Positions 7,001 to 14,173 of a stretch of 22,133 nucleotides of DNA are shown here, one piece after another. Within the stretch, counting starts at the first letter, position 1. The number at the start of each line of letters is the position of its first letter. A program made the position numbers and the translations under genes. This stretch comes from JAUXFK01 sp034189035 (GTDB lineage Bacteria; Desulfobacterota; UBA8473), in the NCBI GenBank assembly GCA_034189035.1, contig JAXHVA010000071.1, forward strand, positions 1 to 22,133. The letters are read 5' to 3'. Below the pieces are notes generated by a model. That model was not told the origin of the DNA, ran no database searches, and saw only the letters and a list, made by a program, of their open reading frames with translations.

Positions 7001-9538
7001 AAGATATGCCAGGCCTTGGATTGACAGGTCGATAGCCTTTTGAAACTTTCCCAGAGATGAGAAATTGGCTGCTTGGTCAGCTAGGCATTCTGCCCTGTCC
7101 ATGTCTGTCTTTGATTTTTCAAGCAGTGTATCTAAAAGGGCCTGTGATTCATCCTGGTTTCCTATGGCCAACTCACTCATAGCCAGATCTTTACAGAATG
7201 AGTACACGAATTCATACTCCTCTTTCCATTCCTTTACACCTATAAGTTCCCAGCCTTGTCTAAAATATAGATTCGCAGCTTCCAAAGCGAGAGCATTAAA
7301 GGCTTTTTTGCCGGCACTATAGTATAGTTTCGTATCTCTTAAGAGATTATTATGAGAGAGGGCTCCTTTTCCCTTGGTCAAGTGCGTTACAATGTCAAAG
7401 AGGTTCTCAAGAGACTCAAATGCGATTCCCTCAGGGATTGCATCGATATATATTTTTGCAATATGCGCATGGATAGTCTGCCGCGTCTTTTCATCAATTG
7501 TGGAGACAACAGCCTCCTGGACCCGGTCATGAAAAAATGATAGGGACCCGTTTCTCTTGATCAACACCCTATGACCGAAGGCAGAGGCAAGCTTCCTGTA
7601 AATATAGGCATGATCTGTACCTGTAACCATGCTCAGATCTTCAATCCTGAATTGTACACCCAAACAGGCTGCAACCTGCAAAACCGTGAGACTGTCTTTC
7701 GGAATTCCCAGGATTTTGGATTTGAACAATTCCTCTGCTGACTGAGGAAATGGCGATTTGGCTATGTTTTCTGTATCCCATTGCCAGTCATCCTCTTTGC
7801 CTGGATAGATAAGGTTGTTTTCAAAGAGCCAGTTGAGCATCTCAGTTGTATTAAGGGGATTACCTTTGGATTTTTCATTGAGAAACCCTGTAAGTGCGTG
7901 GGTTTGATCAGTGGATACATCCAGGATATTGGAAACCAAGATGTTTGTATGGACAGGTTCAAGTTCATTTATACGGATTTCCTTCAATGGACTTTTTATC
8001 TCCCTGACCCTTTCAAGGAGATTGCTTAGCGGATGGCCCTGGTCCACCTCGTTGTTCCGATAAGCTCCAAGCAAAAAGAGATATGGGTGATCCCTTGAGT
8101 TAATAAAGATATTTTTAAGTATCTCAAAGGTGGCGCTGTCACACCATTGAAGATCGTCAATAAAGAGTGTAAGAGGATGTTTGGAGCCGGCAAGACAGGA
8201 GATAAAGCGCTCCATCGTGTCATTGAAGCGGTTCTTTGCCTCAGTTGGCTGAAGATCGGCAACTTCCGGTTGAACTCCAATAATCAGCTCAAGTTCAGGA
8301 ATCATATCTGTGATAAGTTTCCCGTTTGATTCCAGGGCGCCTCTTATAGTCTCTTTCCAGTATTCGATATGATCTGCTTCTTCAGTCAAAAAGACCTCAA
8401 TAAGTTTGCGAAAAGCCTGTATCAATGTGCTGTAAGGCATGTTTTTTTGGTACTGGTCAAACTTGCCGGATGTAAAATAGCCCCGCTCAATTATAATAGA
8501 TATCTCAAGTTCTCGGATCAGACGTGTCTTGCCGATCCCCGGCAGCCCTGAAATCATGACTGACCTGAAATCTCCGGAACATGAGAGTTTATGTTCCTCA
8601 AGGAGCAACTCCTTCTCTCTATCCCTTCCCACCATAATGGAAGAGATCCTGATTCGGCCTGAATAGTCTCTTAGACCCAATGGAAAAGAAGAGATATCTC
8701 CTTTTTTCAGATATTCATCTTTGCTACGGGTAAGGTCATGAAGCAATCCGGCGTCTGTCTGATATCTCTTTTCAGGTTCCTTGAGAATCAGTCTGGCAAC
8801 TATATTCCCGATCATTTCAGGGATATCCGGGTTTTGCACACAAAGATGAACTGGAGTTTCCGCGATGTGGGAGTGGACTACTTCGAGTGGATCTTCTGAT
8901 TGAAAAGGCGGGGCACGATTCAAAAGCTCATAAAGTACAATTCCAAGGGAGTAGAGGTCTGTTGTATAATCTTCAAGATACTTGATTCGTCCTGTCTGTT
9001 CCGGTGAAATATAGAATAATGTCTTTATTCTAAAGTCATCATCGTAGATATAACGGCTGATTTCATTTATATCAATGACTTTCACAGGGTCGATCAGGCG
9101 GATATCGAGGGTGTTCGGCTCAATCAGGATATTACCCGGTTTTATACCTCTGTGAATATAACCGGCGTTGTGCATCTTTTCTAAAACAGCGGCAGTGGCG
9201 CATGCAATCTTAAAAAAATTCGTCAGACCAATTTTCCCATGCGATCTCATCCATTTATCAAGGGGTATTCCGTCAAAGTATTCGCGAATAAGCAACGACT
9301 CATCTTTTTCAAAGGAATAAAAAAGCGGTTTAATAAGCCCCTGAATTTTGAGGTCTTTAAGATAATCGGTCTGATATTTCAGAGTGGAGGAGATGTCCTC
9401 GGAGATAATATCGGGTTTTATTCTTTTTAGTACCAGGAGCCGATCGGGTTGATCCTTTGGGCAGACCTTGAAGACTGTGGCATGAAGGCTTTCACCGAGT
9501 TTTTCGATAATGCTGTAGTCAGAGATGTAAGATTTCAT
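4004..9538 (-). CDS. Trifunctional Ser/Thr kinase-like / AAA ATPase / GAF-PAS sensor histidine kinase
   Basis: A giant 1844-residue signalling protein. Residues 1-270 form a eukaryotic-type protein kinase fold (glycine-rich loop about 15-24, K38 in VLKRIKP, SPE at 178-180). Its catalytic loop reads HRGIKPGN (129-136) instead of HRDxKxxN, and DFG reads DPV (150-152), so it is probably a pseudokinase. Residues 300-600 are an AAA/STAND-type ATPase with Walker A GLPGIGKT (331-338) and Walker B LFIDDLQW (about 457-464). About 690-1280 is a helical TPR-like region. A GAF domain (about 1300-1455) and a PAS domain (about 1468-1582) follow, then HisKA with H1624 (VSHDLKAPL) and HATPase with N1732/N1736, DNGSGI (1765-1770) and GIGLAL (1795-1800). 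No transmembrane helix is seen. This matches a family known from cyanobacteria and deltaproteobacteria. The ATG has AAGGGGG seven bases upstream. Ligands are unknown. Confidence 0.9.
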   Translation of the reverse strand: MKSYISDYSIIEKLGESLHATVFKVCPKDQPDRLLVLKRIKPDIISEDISSTLKYQTDYLKDLKIQGLIKPLFYSFEKDESLLIREYFDGIPLDKWMRSHGKIGLTNFFKIACATAAVLEKMHNAGYIHRGIKPGNILIEPNTLDIRLIDPVKVIDINEISRYIYDDDFRIKTLFYISPEQTGRIKYLEDYTTDLYSLGIVLYELLNRAPPFQSEDPLEVVHSHIAETPVHLCVQNPDIPEMIGNIVARLILKEPEKRYQTDAGLLHDLTRSKDEYLKKGDISSFPLGLRDYSGRIRISSIMVGRDREKELLLEEHKLSCSGDFRSVMISGLPGIGKTRLIRELEISIIIERGYFTSGKFDQYQKNMPYSTLIQAFRKLIEVFLTEEADHIEYWKETIRGALESNGKLITDMIPELELIIGVQPEVADLQPTEAKNRFNDTMERFISCLAGSKHPLTLFIDDLQWCDSATFEILKNIFINSRDHPYLFLLGAYRNNEVDQGHPLSNLLERVREIKSPLKEIRINELEPVHTNILVSNILDVSTDQTHALTGFLNEKSKGNPLNTTEMLNWLFENNLIYPGKEDDWQWDTENIAKSPFPQSAEELFKSKILGIPKDSLTVLQVAACLGVQFRIEDLSMVTGTDHAYIYRKLASAFGHRVLIKRNGSLSFFHDRVQEAVVSTIDEKTRQTIHAHIAKIYIDAIPEGIAFESLENLFDIVTHLTKGKGALSHNNLLRDTKLYYSAGKKAFNALALEAANLYFRQGWELIGVKEWKEEYEFVYSFCKDLAMSELAIGNQDESQALLDTLLEKSKTDMDRAECLADQAANFSSLGKFQKAIDLSIQGLAYLGKSIPENEDDIDIRIDQLARVIKEVSTSTDEILGREILSNRRDIVEIALYNLLIPNTYLFGKVKRFFLAGLEAVNLSLFLGIHELSIYPYGIYMGFLIEQGDYEAAFIYEDLIIQLCHKFPNTFGAIRGMDCATWLSLHWRNHPSFILEFSMKSIEVGKTSCDTYYTGLAYCAAFWSATLQGNDLKSIENLISECEEYSIKYNLPFFSQGMAKGMRYAWIEPMKAHAISIDIAKDRDRWKESNDIELLGNYYIHSGMAEYYLGNYEVANQHLINGKDCLIGHAINIPNREWHIFYVLNSLRLSRESPSGEELNSVISEIEPILEKIELWASFGPALKPYLAFIQAELKAISGNFRETSKLYLDAIDSAHEEEYTLLEGHIHECLGELLQEHGINQAHFHISKAVNLYKKCHAQAKLKLIREKYPVDIPLIYKDKTEKEGHIQRLDAEYLMRATRAIYQELRISELLKVIMKQLMESSGASEGYLLLKKDADLITRVKGKKEKHIGITLTDELLSEETGFSRAMVRYVQRTKKALILENACEEGPYSKEFETMKLQLVSVFIHPIIRQQHLVGIICLQNNLIKAAFTQEQIEIVRQLSIHAVVAIENATLVEDMKKAQRIIEESEERYRGIITAAQDGIVILDKNGIILDANPAYCEMLGYSSDEVIGTQVENFVHIDHRHEVQDLFAAQIMEKGKIRMESVDTKKDGSPLPIEIHGIAFKHFGQDALLAVVRDITKQKSIQEELSRHRDHLETLVKERTERLDRANRELNDFAHIVSHDLKAPLRGITQLASWLAHDYADAFDEAGKEKINMLTSRARRMHGMIDGILQYSKIGRTLGNQTEVDLNLLVNEIVETISPPENIEITIANPLPNVYCDETAIYQVFQNLLDNAIKYMDKPKGRIFIDIESDCDNWRFFVSDNGSGIEERHREKIFQLFQTLVSKDETESTGIGLALVEKAVNNWGGIIWLESEVGKGSKFIFTVPKKGTRDEKHQTDTSH

Positions 9539-9682
9539 GAGGTTAATCCCCCTTAAAATCCTTACAGTTCCGTCTATAGTCTCTTCACGGGATGTTACAT
9601 CTTAGTTCAAGCTTGCCTTAAGTCTTCATAATACATCAGACGGATTGAAAATCACGACAACCTCTTAATAGTATTTAACATT

Positions 9683-9711
9683 ATTATGGATTATTTCTGA
9701 TGAGACGTCAA
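9683..9711 (-). promoter_or_regulatory. Sigma70-type promoter for the giant kinase operon
   Basis: On the minus strand, TTGACG (9711-9706) is followed after 17 bases by CATAAT (9688-9683). Five of six bases match consensus in each box and spacing is optimal. It lies about 145 bp upstream of the giant kinase start, with no gene between. Confidence 0.55.
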
Positions 9712-9897
9712 CAAATATATATAATTTTTACAAATGACCCAGCACTTTGCTTCAGGGTTATGAATGAGTTCGCAGCCTTTGCTGAATATAATCGACTTAT
9801 CGGTTTTCAAACGCATTAGAATGCAAGGGCTGATGAGCTTGCGCTATCTTGTATGATCGCGTTTTTTAATTTTTTTCGACCATGGTTTTCAAGTTTC

Positions 9898-10017
9898 TTA
9901 ATCGAGTTCATACAGGAGCCCACCAACATAATCCACTGCGCTGTAATCTGCCTCGCCATATTCATCCAGTTTAGAAAGATCCGGTTTAAGTTGGAATATG
10001 ATACATTTTGAAGCCAT
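9898..10017 (-). CDS. Possible small protein of 39 residues, or gene remnant
   Basis: An ATG-to-TAA ORF in otherwise non-coding DNA. The peptide opens MASKCIIFQLKPDLSKLDEY and ends in an acidic, aromatic segment (DYSAVDYVGGLLYELD). Its composition is more protein-like than chance translation of AT-rich spacer. No family is recognised. No clear Shine-Dalgarno precedes the ATG. A weak TTGACT box sits upstream on the same strand, and an in-frame stop lies six codons before the ATG. It may be a genuine small protein or the surviving start of a lost gene. Confidence 0.3.
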   Translation of the reverse strand: MASKCIIFQLKPDLSKLDEYGEADYSAVDYVGGLLYELD

Positions 10018-10236
10018 GTTTGGCGCGAAAAGCTAGACTTTCTTTACCAAAGTGAGTCAATTATTCTTTTCGGATCCCTTCAGCCTTCAGTCTAAACCCT
10101 TTTAGCCTGGCTGCGTGAGCAGTTATTATGTAAATAAGCATCAGAATTAAGGTCTTATGAATTGCTGTTTAATCATCACCTAATATGAATTTTCACTTTC
10201 GTCAAAACCAAAAAGCATCTGTTTTTGTTTTTCTCC

Positions 10237-10266
10237 TTGACTTCATATTATACAGAATGCTATATT
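10237..10266 (+). promoter_or_regulatory. Sigma70-type promoter for the mutase operon
   Basis: TTGACT (10237-10242) and TATATT (10261-10266) are separated by 18 bases. This predicts a transcript start near 10273 and a leader of roughly 130 bases before the mutase ATG. It probably also drives tmk, holB and ricT, because no other good promoter is seen before secG. Confidence 0.5.
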
Positions 10267-10401
10267 TTTTAAGATGTTGGAGGGGACTATACACTATCCA
10301 ATAGTACATATTAAATGAGTAACAGACAATTGATAATTCGACGATGCAATCGAGTGTTGCTGACTGTTCAATGTATATAAATTCACTGGGGAGGAAAGGG
10401 G

Positions 10402-12078
10402 ATGTTCAAAGGAGATACAATAAAAGAGGTTAAAAAGGCTAAGGGAAGGTGGGAAGGGAATCTGACGAATGTTTTTAAGAAGACCTCTGAAATAAAAGAG
10501 AGATTTTCGACAGTCTCCGATCATGAGATAAACAGGCTTTATACCCCTGAAGATGTTTCAGAGATCGATTTTCAAGGAGACATAGGTTTCCCCGGAGAGT
10601 ATCCGTTTACCCGGGGGGTTCAGCCTTCGATGTATAGAGGAAAGACATGGACAATGCGCATGTTTTCGGGTTTTGGGTCCGCTGAAGACACTAATGAGAG
10701 ATACCATTATCTACTTTCTCAGGGACAGACAGGACTGAGTGTTGCGTTTCATATGCCCACACTTATGGGCTACGATTCAGACTCTCCTATGGCAGCAGGT
10801 GAAGTTGGGAGATGCGGGGTTGCTATCGATACCCTAAAAGACATGGAGATACTCTTCAATGGTATCCCTCTCGATAGGGTTACGACGTCGATGACAATTA
10901 ACCCTCCTGCTGCAATCCTCTTTGCCATGTATATCGCTGTTGCAGAAAAACAGGGGGTAAAAAAGAGCCAGATTGGAGGGACTATACAAAATGACATGCT
11001 CAAAGAGTTTATCGCCCAAAAGACCTTCATGTGTCCTCCAAGGCCTTCTGTTAGGGTGATCGTAGATATTATAGAGTATTGTACAAAAGAGGTGCCTCGC
11101 TGGAATACCATAAGTATCAGTGGTTACCACATCAGAGAAACGGGATCTACCGCGGTACAGGAATTGGCTTTTACCCTGGCAGACGGGATCGGTTATGTAC
11201 AGGCAGCAATAGAGAGGGGACTCGATGTGGATAGCTTTGCCCCCAGGCTTTCATTCTTCTTCAATGCACATATCGATTTCTTTGAGGAAATAGCTAAATA
11301 CAGAGCTGCCAGAAGGATCTGGGCAAGGGTTATGAAGGAAAGGTTTAAGGCCAAGAATCCACGTTCATGGCTTATGCGTTTTCATACCCAAACAGCAGGA
11401 TGTTCTTTAACTGCAAAACAACCTTACAATAATGTGGTCAGGACTGCTTTCGAGGCACTGGCAGCGGTTTTGGGAGGGACGCAATCCCTGCATACCAATT
11501 CTCTGGATGAGGTATTAGCATTACCGAGTGAAGAATCTGTAACCATTGCACTGAGAACCCAACAGATTATTGCTGAAGAGACAGGAGTAATCAACACGAT
11601 TGATCCTTTGGGGGGTTCTTACTTTATAGAGAGTCTGACGAACAAGATGGAAGAGGAGGCAATGGCATATATAAACAAGATTGACGATATGGGGGGTATA
11701 ATTGCGGCGATCGAAAGGGGTTATCCCCAAAAAGAAATCGCCGATGCCTCATACCACTATCAGCAACAGGTCGATAAGGGAGAGAAGACCATTGTCGGCG
11801 TAAATAGGTACTCTCAGCAGGAGAATATCCCTATTGAAACACTCAAAATCTCACATGAAATAGAGAGAAGACAAATAGAGAGGATCAGACAGATCAAACA
11901 AAACAGAGACAGCACTAAAGTAGATGTCTGTTTAGATAAAATACGAGTCGCATGCGAGGGAACTGACAATGTAATGCCCTATATACTGGATGCTGTTAGA
12001 GAGTATGCGACATTGCAGGAGATCTGCGATGTATTTCGGGATGTTTTTGGTGTGTATCGTGATCCGGGAATGTTTTAA
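10402..12078 (+). CDS. B12-dependent acyl-CoA mutase, large (substrate-binding) subunit; isobutyryl-CoA mutase-like
   Basis: This 558-residue catalytic TIM-barrel subunit of the methylmalonyl-CoA mutase family carries out carbon-skeleton rearrangement with adenosylcobalamin held by the small subunit encoded next. Family landmarks are YPFTRG (67-72), the TWTMR stretch, GYDSD (123-127), GTIQNDMLKE (193-202), SGYH with H243, and QSLHTN (361-366). The length equals a stand-alone large subunit with no fused B12 domain. Pocket positions differ from methylmalonyl-CoA mutase: F88 where that enzyme has Tyr89, Q206 where it has Arg207, and A115 where 2-hydroxyisobutyryl-CoA mutase has Asp117. Phe/Gln is the pairing known from isobutyryl-CoA mutase. 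H117 in AFHMPT replaces a usual Asp. GGAGG lies about nine bases before the ATG. The family is certain; the substrate is inferred, and automated annotation would probably call it methylmalonyl-CoA mutase. Confidence 0.92.
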   Translation: MFKGDTIKEVKKAKGRWEGNLTNVFKKTSEIKERFSTVSDHEINRLYTPEDVSEIDFQGDIGFPGEYPFTRGVQPSMYRGKTWTMRMFSGFGSAEDTNERYHYLLSQGQTGLSVAFHMPTLMGYDSDSPMAAGEVGRCGVAIDTLKDMEILFNGIPLDRVTTSMTINPPAAILFAMYIAVAEKQGVKKSQIGGTIQNDMLKEFIAQKTFMCPPRPSVRVIVDIIEYCTKEVPRWNTISISGYHIRETGSTAVQELAFTLADGIGYVQAAIERGLDVDSFAPRLSFFFNAHIDFFEEIAKYRAARRIWARVMKERFKAKNPRSWLMRFHTQTAGCSLTAKQPYNNVVRTAFEALAAVLGGTQSLHTNSLDEVLALPSEESVTIALRTQQIIAEETGVINTIDPLGGSYFIESLTNKMEEEAMAYINKIDDMGGIIAAIERGYPQKEIADASYHYQQQVDKGEKTIVGVNRYSQQENIPIETLKISHEIERRQIERIRQIKQNRDSTKVDVCLDKIRVACEGTDNVMPYILDAVREYATLQEICDVFRDVFGVYRDPGMF

Positions 12079-12092
12079 TAGCGGGGGGAGAT

Positions 12093-12503
12093 ATGGGATC
12101 TGAAGAGAAGATAAGGATATTGATTGCAAAGCCTGGGCTGGATGGGCATGATAGGGGTGCAAAGGTAATTGCCAGAGGGCTCCGAGATGCTGGATTTGAG
12201 GTGATTTATACTGGACTCCATCAAACCCCGGATCAAATAGTAAACGCTGCGATTCAAGAAGATGTGGATGCGATTGGGCTGAGTAGCTTAGCTGGGGCGC
12301 ATAACAACTTATTTCACTGCGTAATCGAACGACTGAAGGAAAACCAGGCAGATGACATAATCGTGTTTTGTGGAGGCATCATACCCGACGAGGATATTCC
12401 TGAACTTATGAGGATTGGAATCAAGGAAGTCTTTCATCCAGGAACAAAGATTGAAGATGCTGTCAACTGGGTGAAGTCAAATATAAGTTCGAGGAGAGAG
12501 TAA
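12093..12503 (+). CDS. Acyl-CoA mutase small subunit, cobalamin-binding
   Basis: A 136-residue B12-binding Rossmann-type domain that delivers adenosylcobalamin to the large subunit encoded just upstream. It contains the full base-off/His-on signature: DGHDRG at 17-22 with lower-ligand H19, S64/L66 in GLSSLAG, and the G94-G95 pair before IIPDED. The size matches stand-alone small subunits of isobutyryl- and 2-hydroxyisobutyryl-CoA mutases and of archaeal-style methylmalonyl-CoA mutases. A GGGGGAG ribosome site precedes the ATG, which lies 14 bp after the large-subunit stop, so the two are co-transcribed. No MeaB-type GTPase chaperone or methylmalonyl-CoA epimerase lies nearby, although these often accompany methylmalonyl-CoA mutase. 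Confidence 0.92.
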   Translation: MGSEEKIRILIAKPGLDGHDRGAKVIARGLRDAGFEVIYTGLHQTPDQIVNAAIQEDVDAIGLSSLAGAHNNLFHCVIERLKENQADDIIVFCGGIIPDEDIPELMRIGIKEVFHPGTKIEDAVNWVKSNISSRRE

Positions 12504-12511
12504 TCAAAAAT

Positions 12512-13168
12512 ATGTTTATTACTTTTGAGGGGATAGAAGGCTCAGGAAAGACTACTCAGATTAGTTTTTTAGATGAATTCCTGACCAAAAAGAGGCTTCC
12601 TTATATGATTACCAGAGAACCTGGGGGCACAAATATTGGAGAAGAGTTGAGGAGGATACTTCTCTCTTCCCAAAGTGCAAAGATGGAACCTCTTACAGAG
12701 TTATTCCTCTATATGGCTACTCGTGCCCAACATGTCCAAGAGATTATAAAACCGGCCTTGGCTGATGGAAAGATTGTTATTTGTGATCGTTTTAGTGATG
12801 CAAGTATTGCATACCAAGTATATGCCAGAGGATTTGATGTCCAGCTTGTAAAGCAAATGAATGAAATCGCCACCTTAGGTTTAACACCGGATATTACTAT
12901 TCTTCTTGACTGTCCAGTAGATACTGGCCTTACAAGGGCAATGGAAAGAATCTCTTTACAAACGGATAAGGGCAAGGAAGATCGTTTTGAAAGAGAAGAT
13001 AAGAGCTTCCATAAAAAGGTTCGGGAGGGATACCTAAAGATTGCACAAGAAGAACACAAAAGAGTTATTGTCATAGATGGGACGAAAGGAAAAGACACAA
13101 TTCATAAAGATATATGTGACTTTTTACTTTCCAGGATTATCAAAGGGAGAAAGACCGGTGTCGTTTAG
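12512..13168 (+). CDS. tmk: Thymidylate kinase
   Basis: This 218-residue cytosolic kinase converts dTMP to dTDP with ATP, the last dedicated step towards dTTP. The P-loop is GIEGSGKT (7-14), TREPGGT (34-40) and the DRF motif (92-94, followed by SDASIAYQ) bind the nucleotide, and a basic, glutamate-rich LID segment lies around 145-160. The length is normal. The ATG is eight bases after the mutase small-subunit stop, and the purine-rich GAGGAGAG in the end of that gene may serve as its ribosome site. The 3' end overlaps holB by 11 nt. The tmk-holB-ricT order is a common conserved cluster in deltaproteobacteria and Firmicutes; being led by mutase genes is unusual. Confidence 0.95.
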   Translation: MFITFEGIEGSGKTTQISFLDEFLTKKRLPYMITREPGGTNIGEELRRILLSSQSAKMEPLTELFLYMATRAQHVQEIIKPALADGKIVICDRFSDASIAYQVYARGFDVQLVKQMNEIATLGLTPDITILLDCPVDTGLTRAMERISLQTDKGKEDRFEREDKSFHKKVREGYLKIAQEEHKRVIVIDGTKGKDTIHKDICDFLLSRIIKGRKTGVV

Positions 13169-14132
13169 GGAAATACCTGGGCAGGAAAGACAAATTGAGA
13201 TAATAAAGAATGCCATAAAAAATGATCGAGTCCCCCATGCCTATCTATTTATTGGGGAGTATGGTATTGGAAAAAGACTGACTGCGTTGACTATGGCAAA
13301 GGCTTTGAATTGTTCATCTAAATTCGATGACTCATGTGATATATGCAGGGCCTGCAGAAAGATTGATAAAGGGAACCATCCTGATATTACTGTATTAGAG
13401 CCGAAAGGAACATATGTCAAAATCAATCAGATCAGAGAATTGCAAAGATCATTACAGTATAAACCCTATGAGGGAAGAAAGAGAGTATGCATAATACCTG
13501 ATGCAGAAAAGTTAACATTAGAGGCGAAGAATGCCTTGCTGAAAACCCTTGAGGAGCCGCCCTCTGACACGATACTTCTATTGATTTCAGCGAGTCCTCA
13601 TCTGTTGTTGTCAACCATTAATTCAAGATGCCAAAGACTTAAATTTCAGCCATTGACTCCCAATGTGATCGCAAATGTAATTAAAGAAAAATTTAAAAAA
13701 GATGAAAGTACTGCTTTAAAAATAGCCTCATTAGCAGGGGGGAGTTTGAAAAATGCCTATGAAATGGTAGAAAAGTCGACCCTTGAGTATAGGGATAGGC
13801 TTATTCAGAAGCTGAACACCCTTTCATTTGATAATATCGATAGGATTTTTGAATTTGCAGAAGAATTGTCAAAGAAAAAAGACGAGCTTATTCGTATTTT
13901 AGACCTTTTAAAGATGTGGTTTAGAGATCTTTTGGTTTTTAAAGAAGGCTTTTGTGTAGACAGGTTAAAGAATCAAGATTTCTTGAAAGAGATAAAGTGG
14001 CATGAGAAAAGGTTTGCCACTGCGGATCTATTGGAGAAGATAAGGATAATAAACGATGCACAATCTGCGCTTTTAATGAATTCTAACAAAAGACTAACGC
14101 TTGAAGTGATGTTTTTAAAGCTTTGTCAATAA
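13158..14132 (+). CDS. holB: DNA polymerase III delta-prime subunit
   Basis: A clamp-loader subunit of the replicative polymerase, about 324 residues. The AAA+ domain begins FREIPGQERQ. Its P-loop is GEYGIGKR (33-40), with Arg after the Lys. A four-cysteine zinc module (C52, C60, C63, C66) follows, then LLKTLEEPP (127-135) and the SRC motif (156-158) whose Arg reaches into a neighbouring ATP site. The C-terminal half is the helical collar domain. The open frame runs back to 13077, but homology starts at the GTG at 13158, which lies within the end of tmk and follows GGGAGAAAG, so I take that as the start with an 11-nt overlap. Translational coupling to tmk is likely. Confidence 0.9.
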   Translation: MSFREIPGQERQIEIIKNAIKNDRVPHAYLFIGEYGIGKRLTALTMAKALNCSSKFDDSCDICRACRKIDKGNHPDITVLEPKGTYVKINQIRELQRSLQYKPYEGRKRVCIIPDAEKLTLEAKNALLKTLEEPPSDTILLLISASPHLLLSTINSRCQRLKFQPLTPNVIANVIKEKFKKDESTALKIASLAGGSLKNAYEMVEKSTLEYRDRLIQKLNTLSFDNIDRIFEFAEELSKKKDELIRILDLLKMWFRDLLVFKEGFCVDRLKNQDFLKEIKWHEKRFATADLLEKIRIINDAQSALLMNSNKRLTLEVMFLKLCQ

Positions 14133-14173
14133 AGAAGAAAGGATTATCAGCAAACTTATTATGAGAGAAAAAA

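Larger units (their letters stand above)
9539..10401. other. Long divergent intergenic region
   Basis: About 860 bp separate the minus-strand signalling operon from the plus-strand mutase operon. It holds a candidate promoter for each side, one short minus-strand ORF (9898-10017), and an AT-rich stretch with T-runs near 9861-9876. No known riboswitch, tRNA or repeat array was recognised. The mutase leader after its predicted start site is about 130 bases. It contains small inverted repeats, ACTAT/ATAGT near 10290 and CGAT/ATCG at 10342-10352, which could be operators. Confidence 0.5.

Noticed and set aside
9842..9880. Possible terminator with T-runs in the long spacer
   Set aside because: Only a three-base GCG/CGC stem could be found before the T-run, too weak to support.
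10019..10033. TGGCGCG motif resembling a sigma54 -24 element
   Set aside because: The matching -12 TTGC element is missing at the required spacing.
10267..10401. Cobalamin riboswitch in the mutase leader
   Set aside because: No B12-box (GCCACTG-like) or typical long multi-helix arrangement was found; the leader is only about 130 bases.
10770..11111. 113-codon minus-strand ORF inside the mutase gene
   Set aside because: It is a shadow of a strongly conserved coding region on the plus strand; there is no ribosome site and no recognisable domain.
13077..13157. Longer start for holB
   Set aside because: The extra 27 codons overlap the tmk coding region and show no delta-prime homology; the GTG at 13158 fits better.
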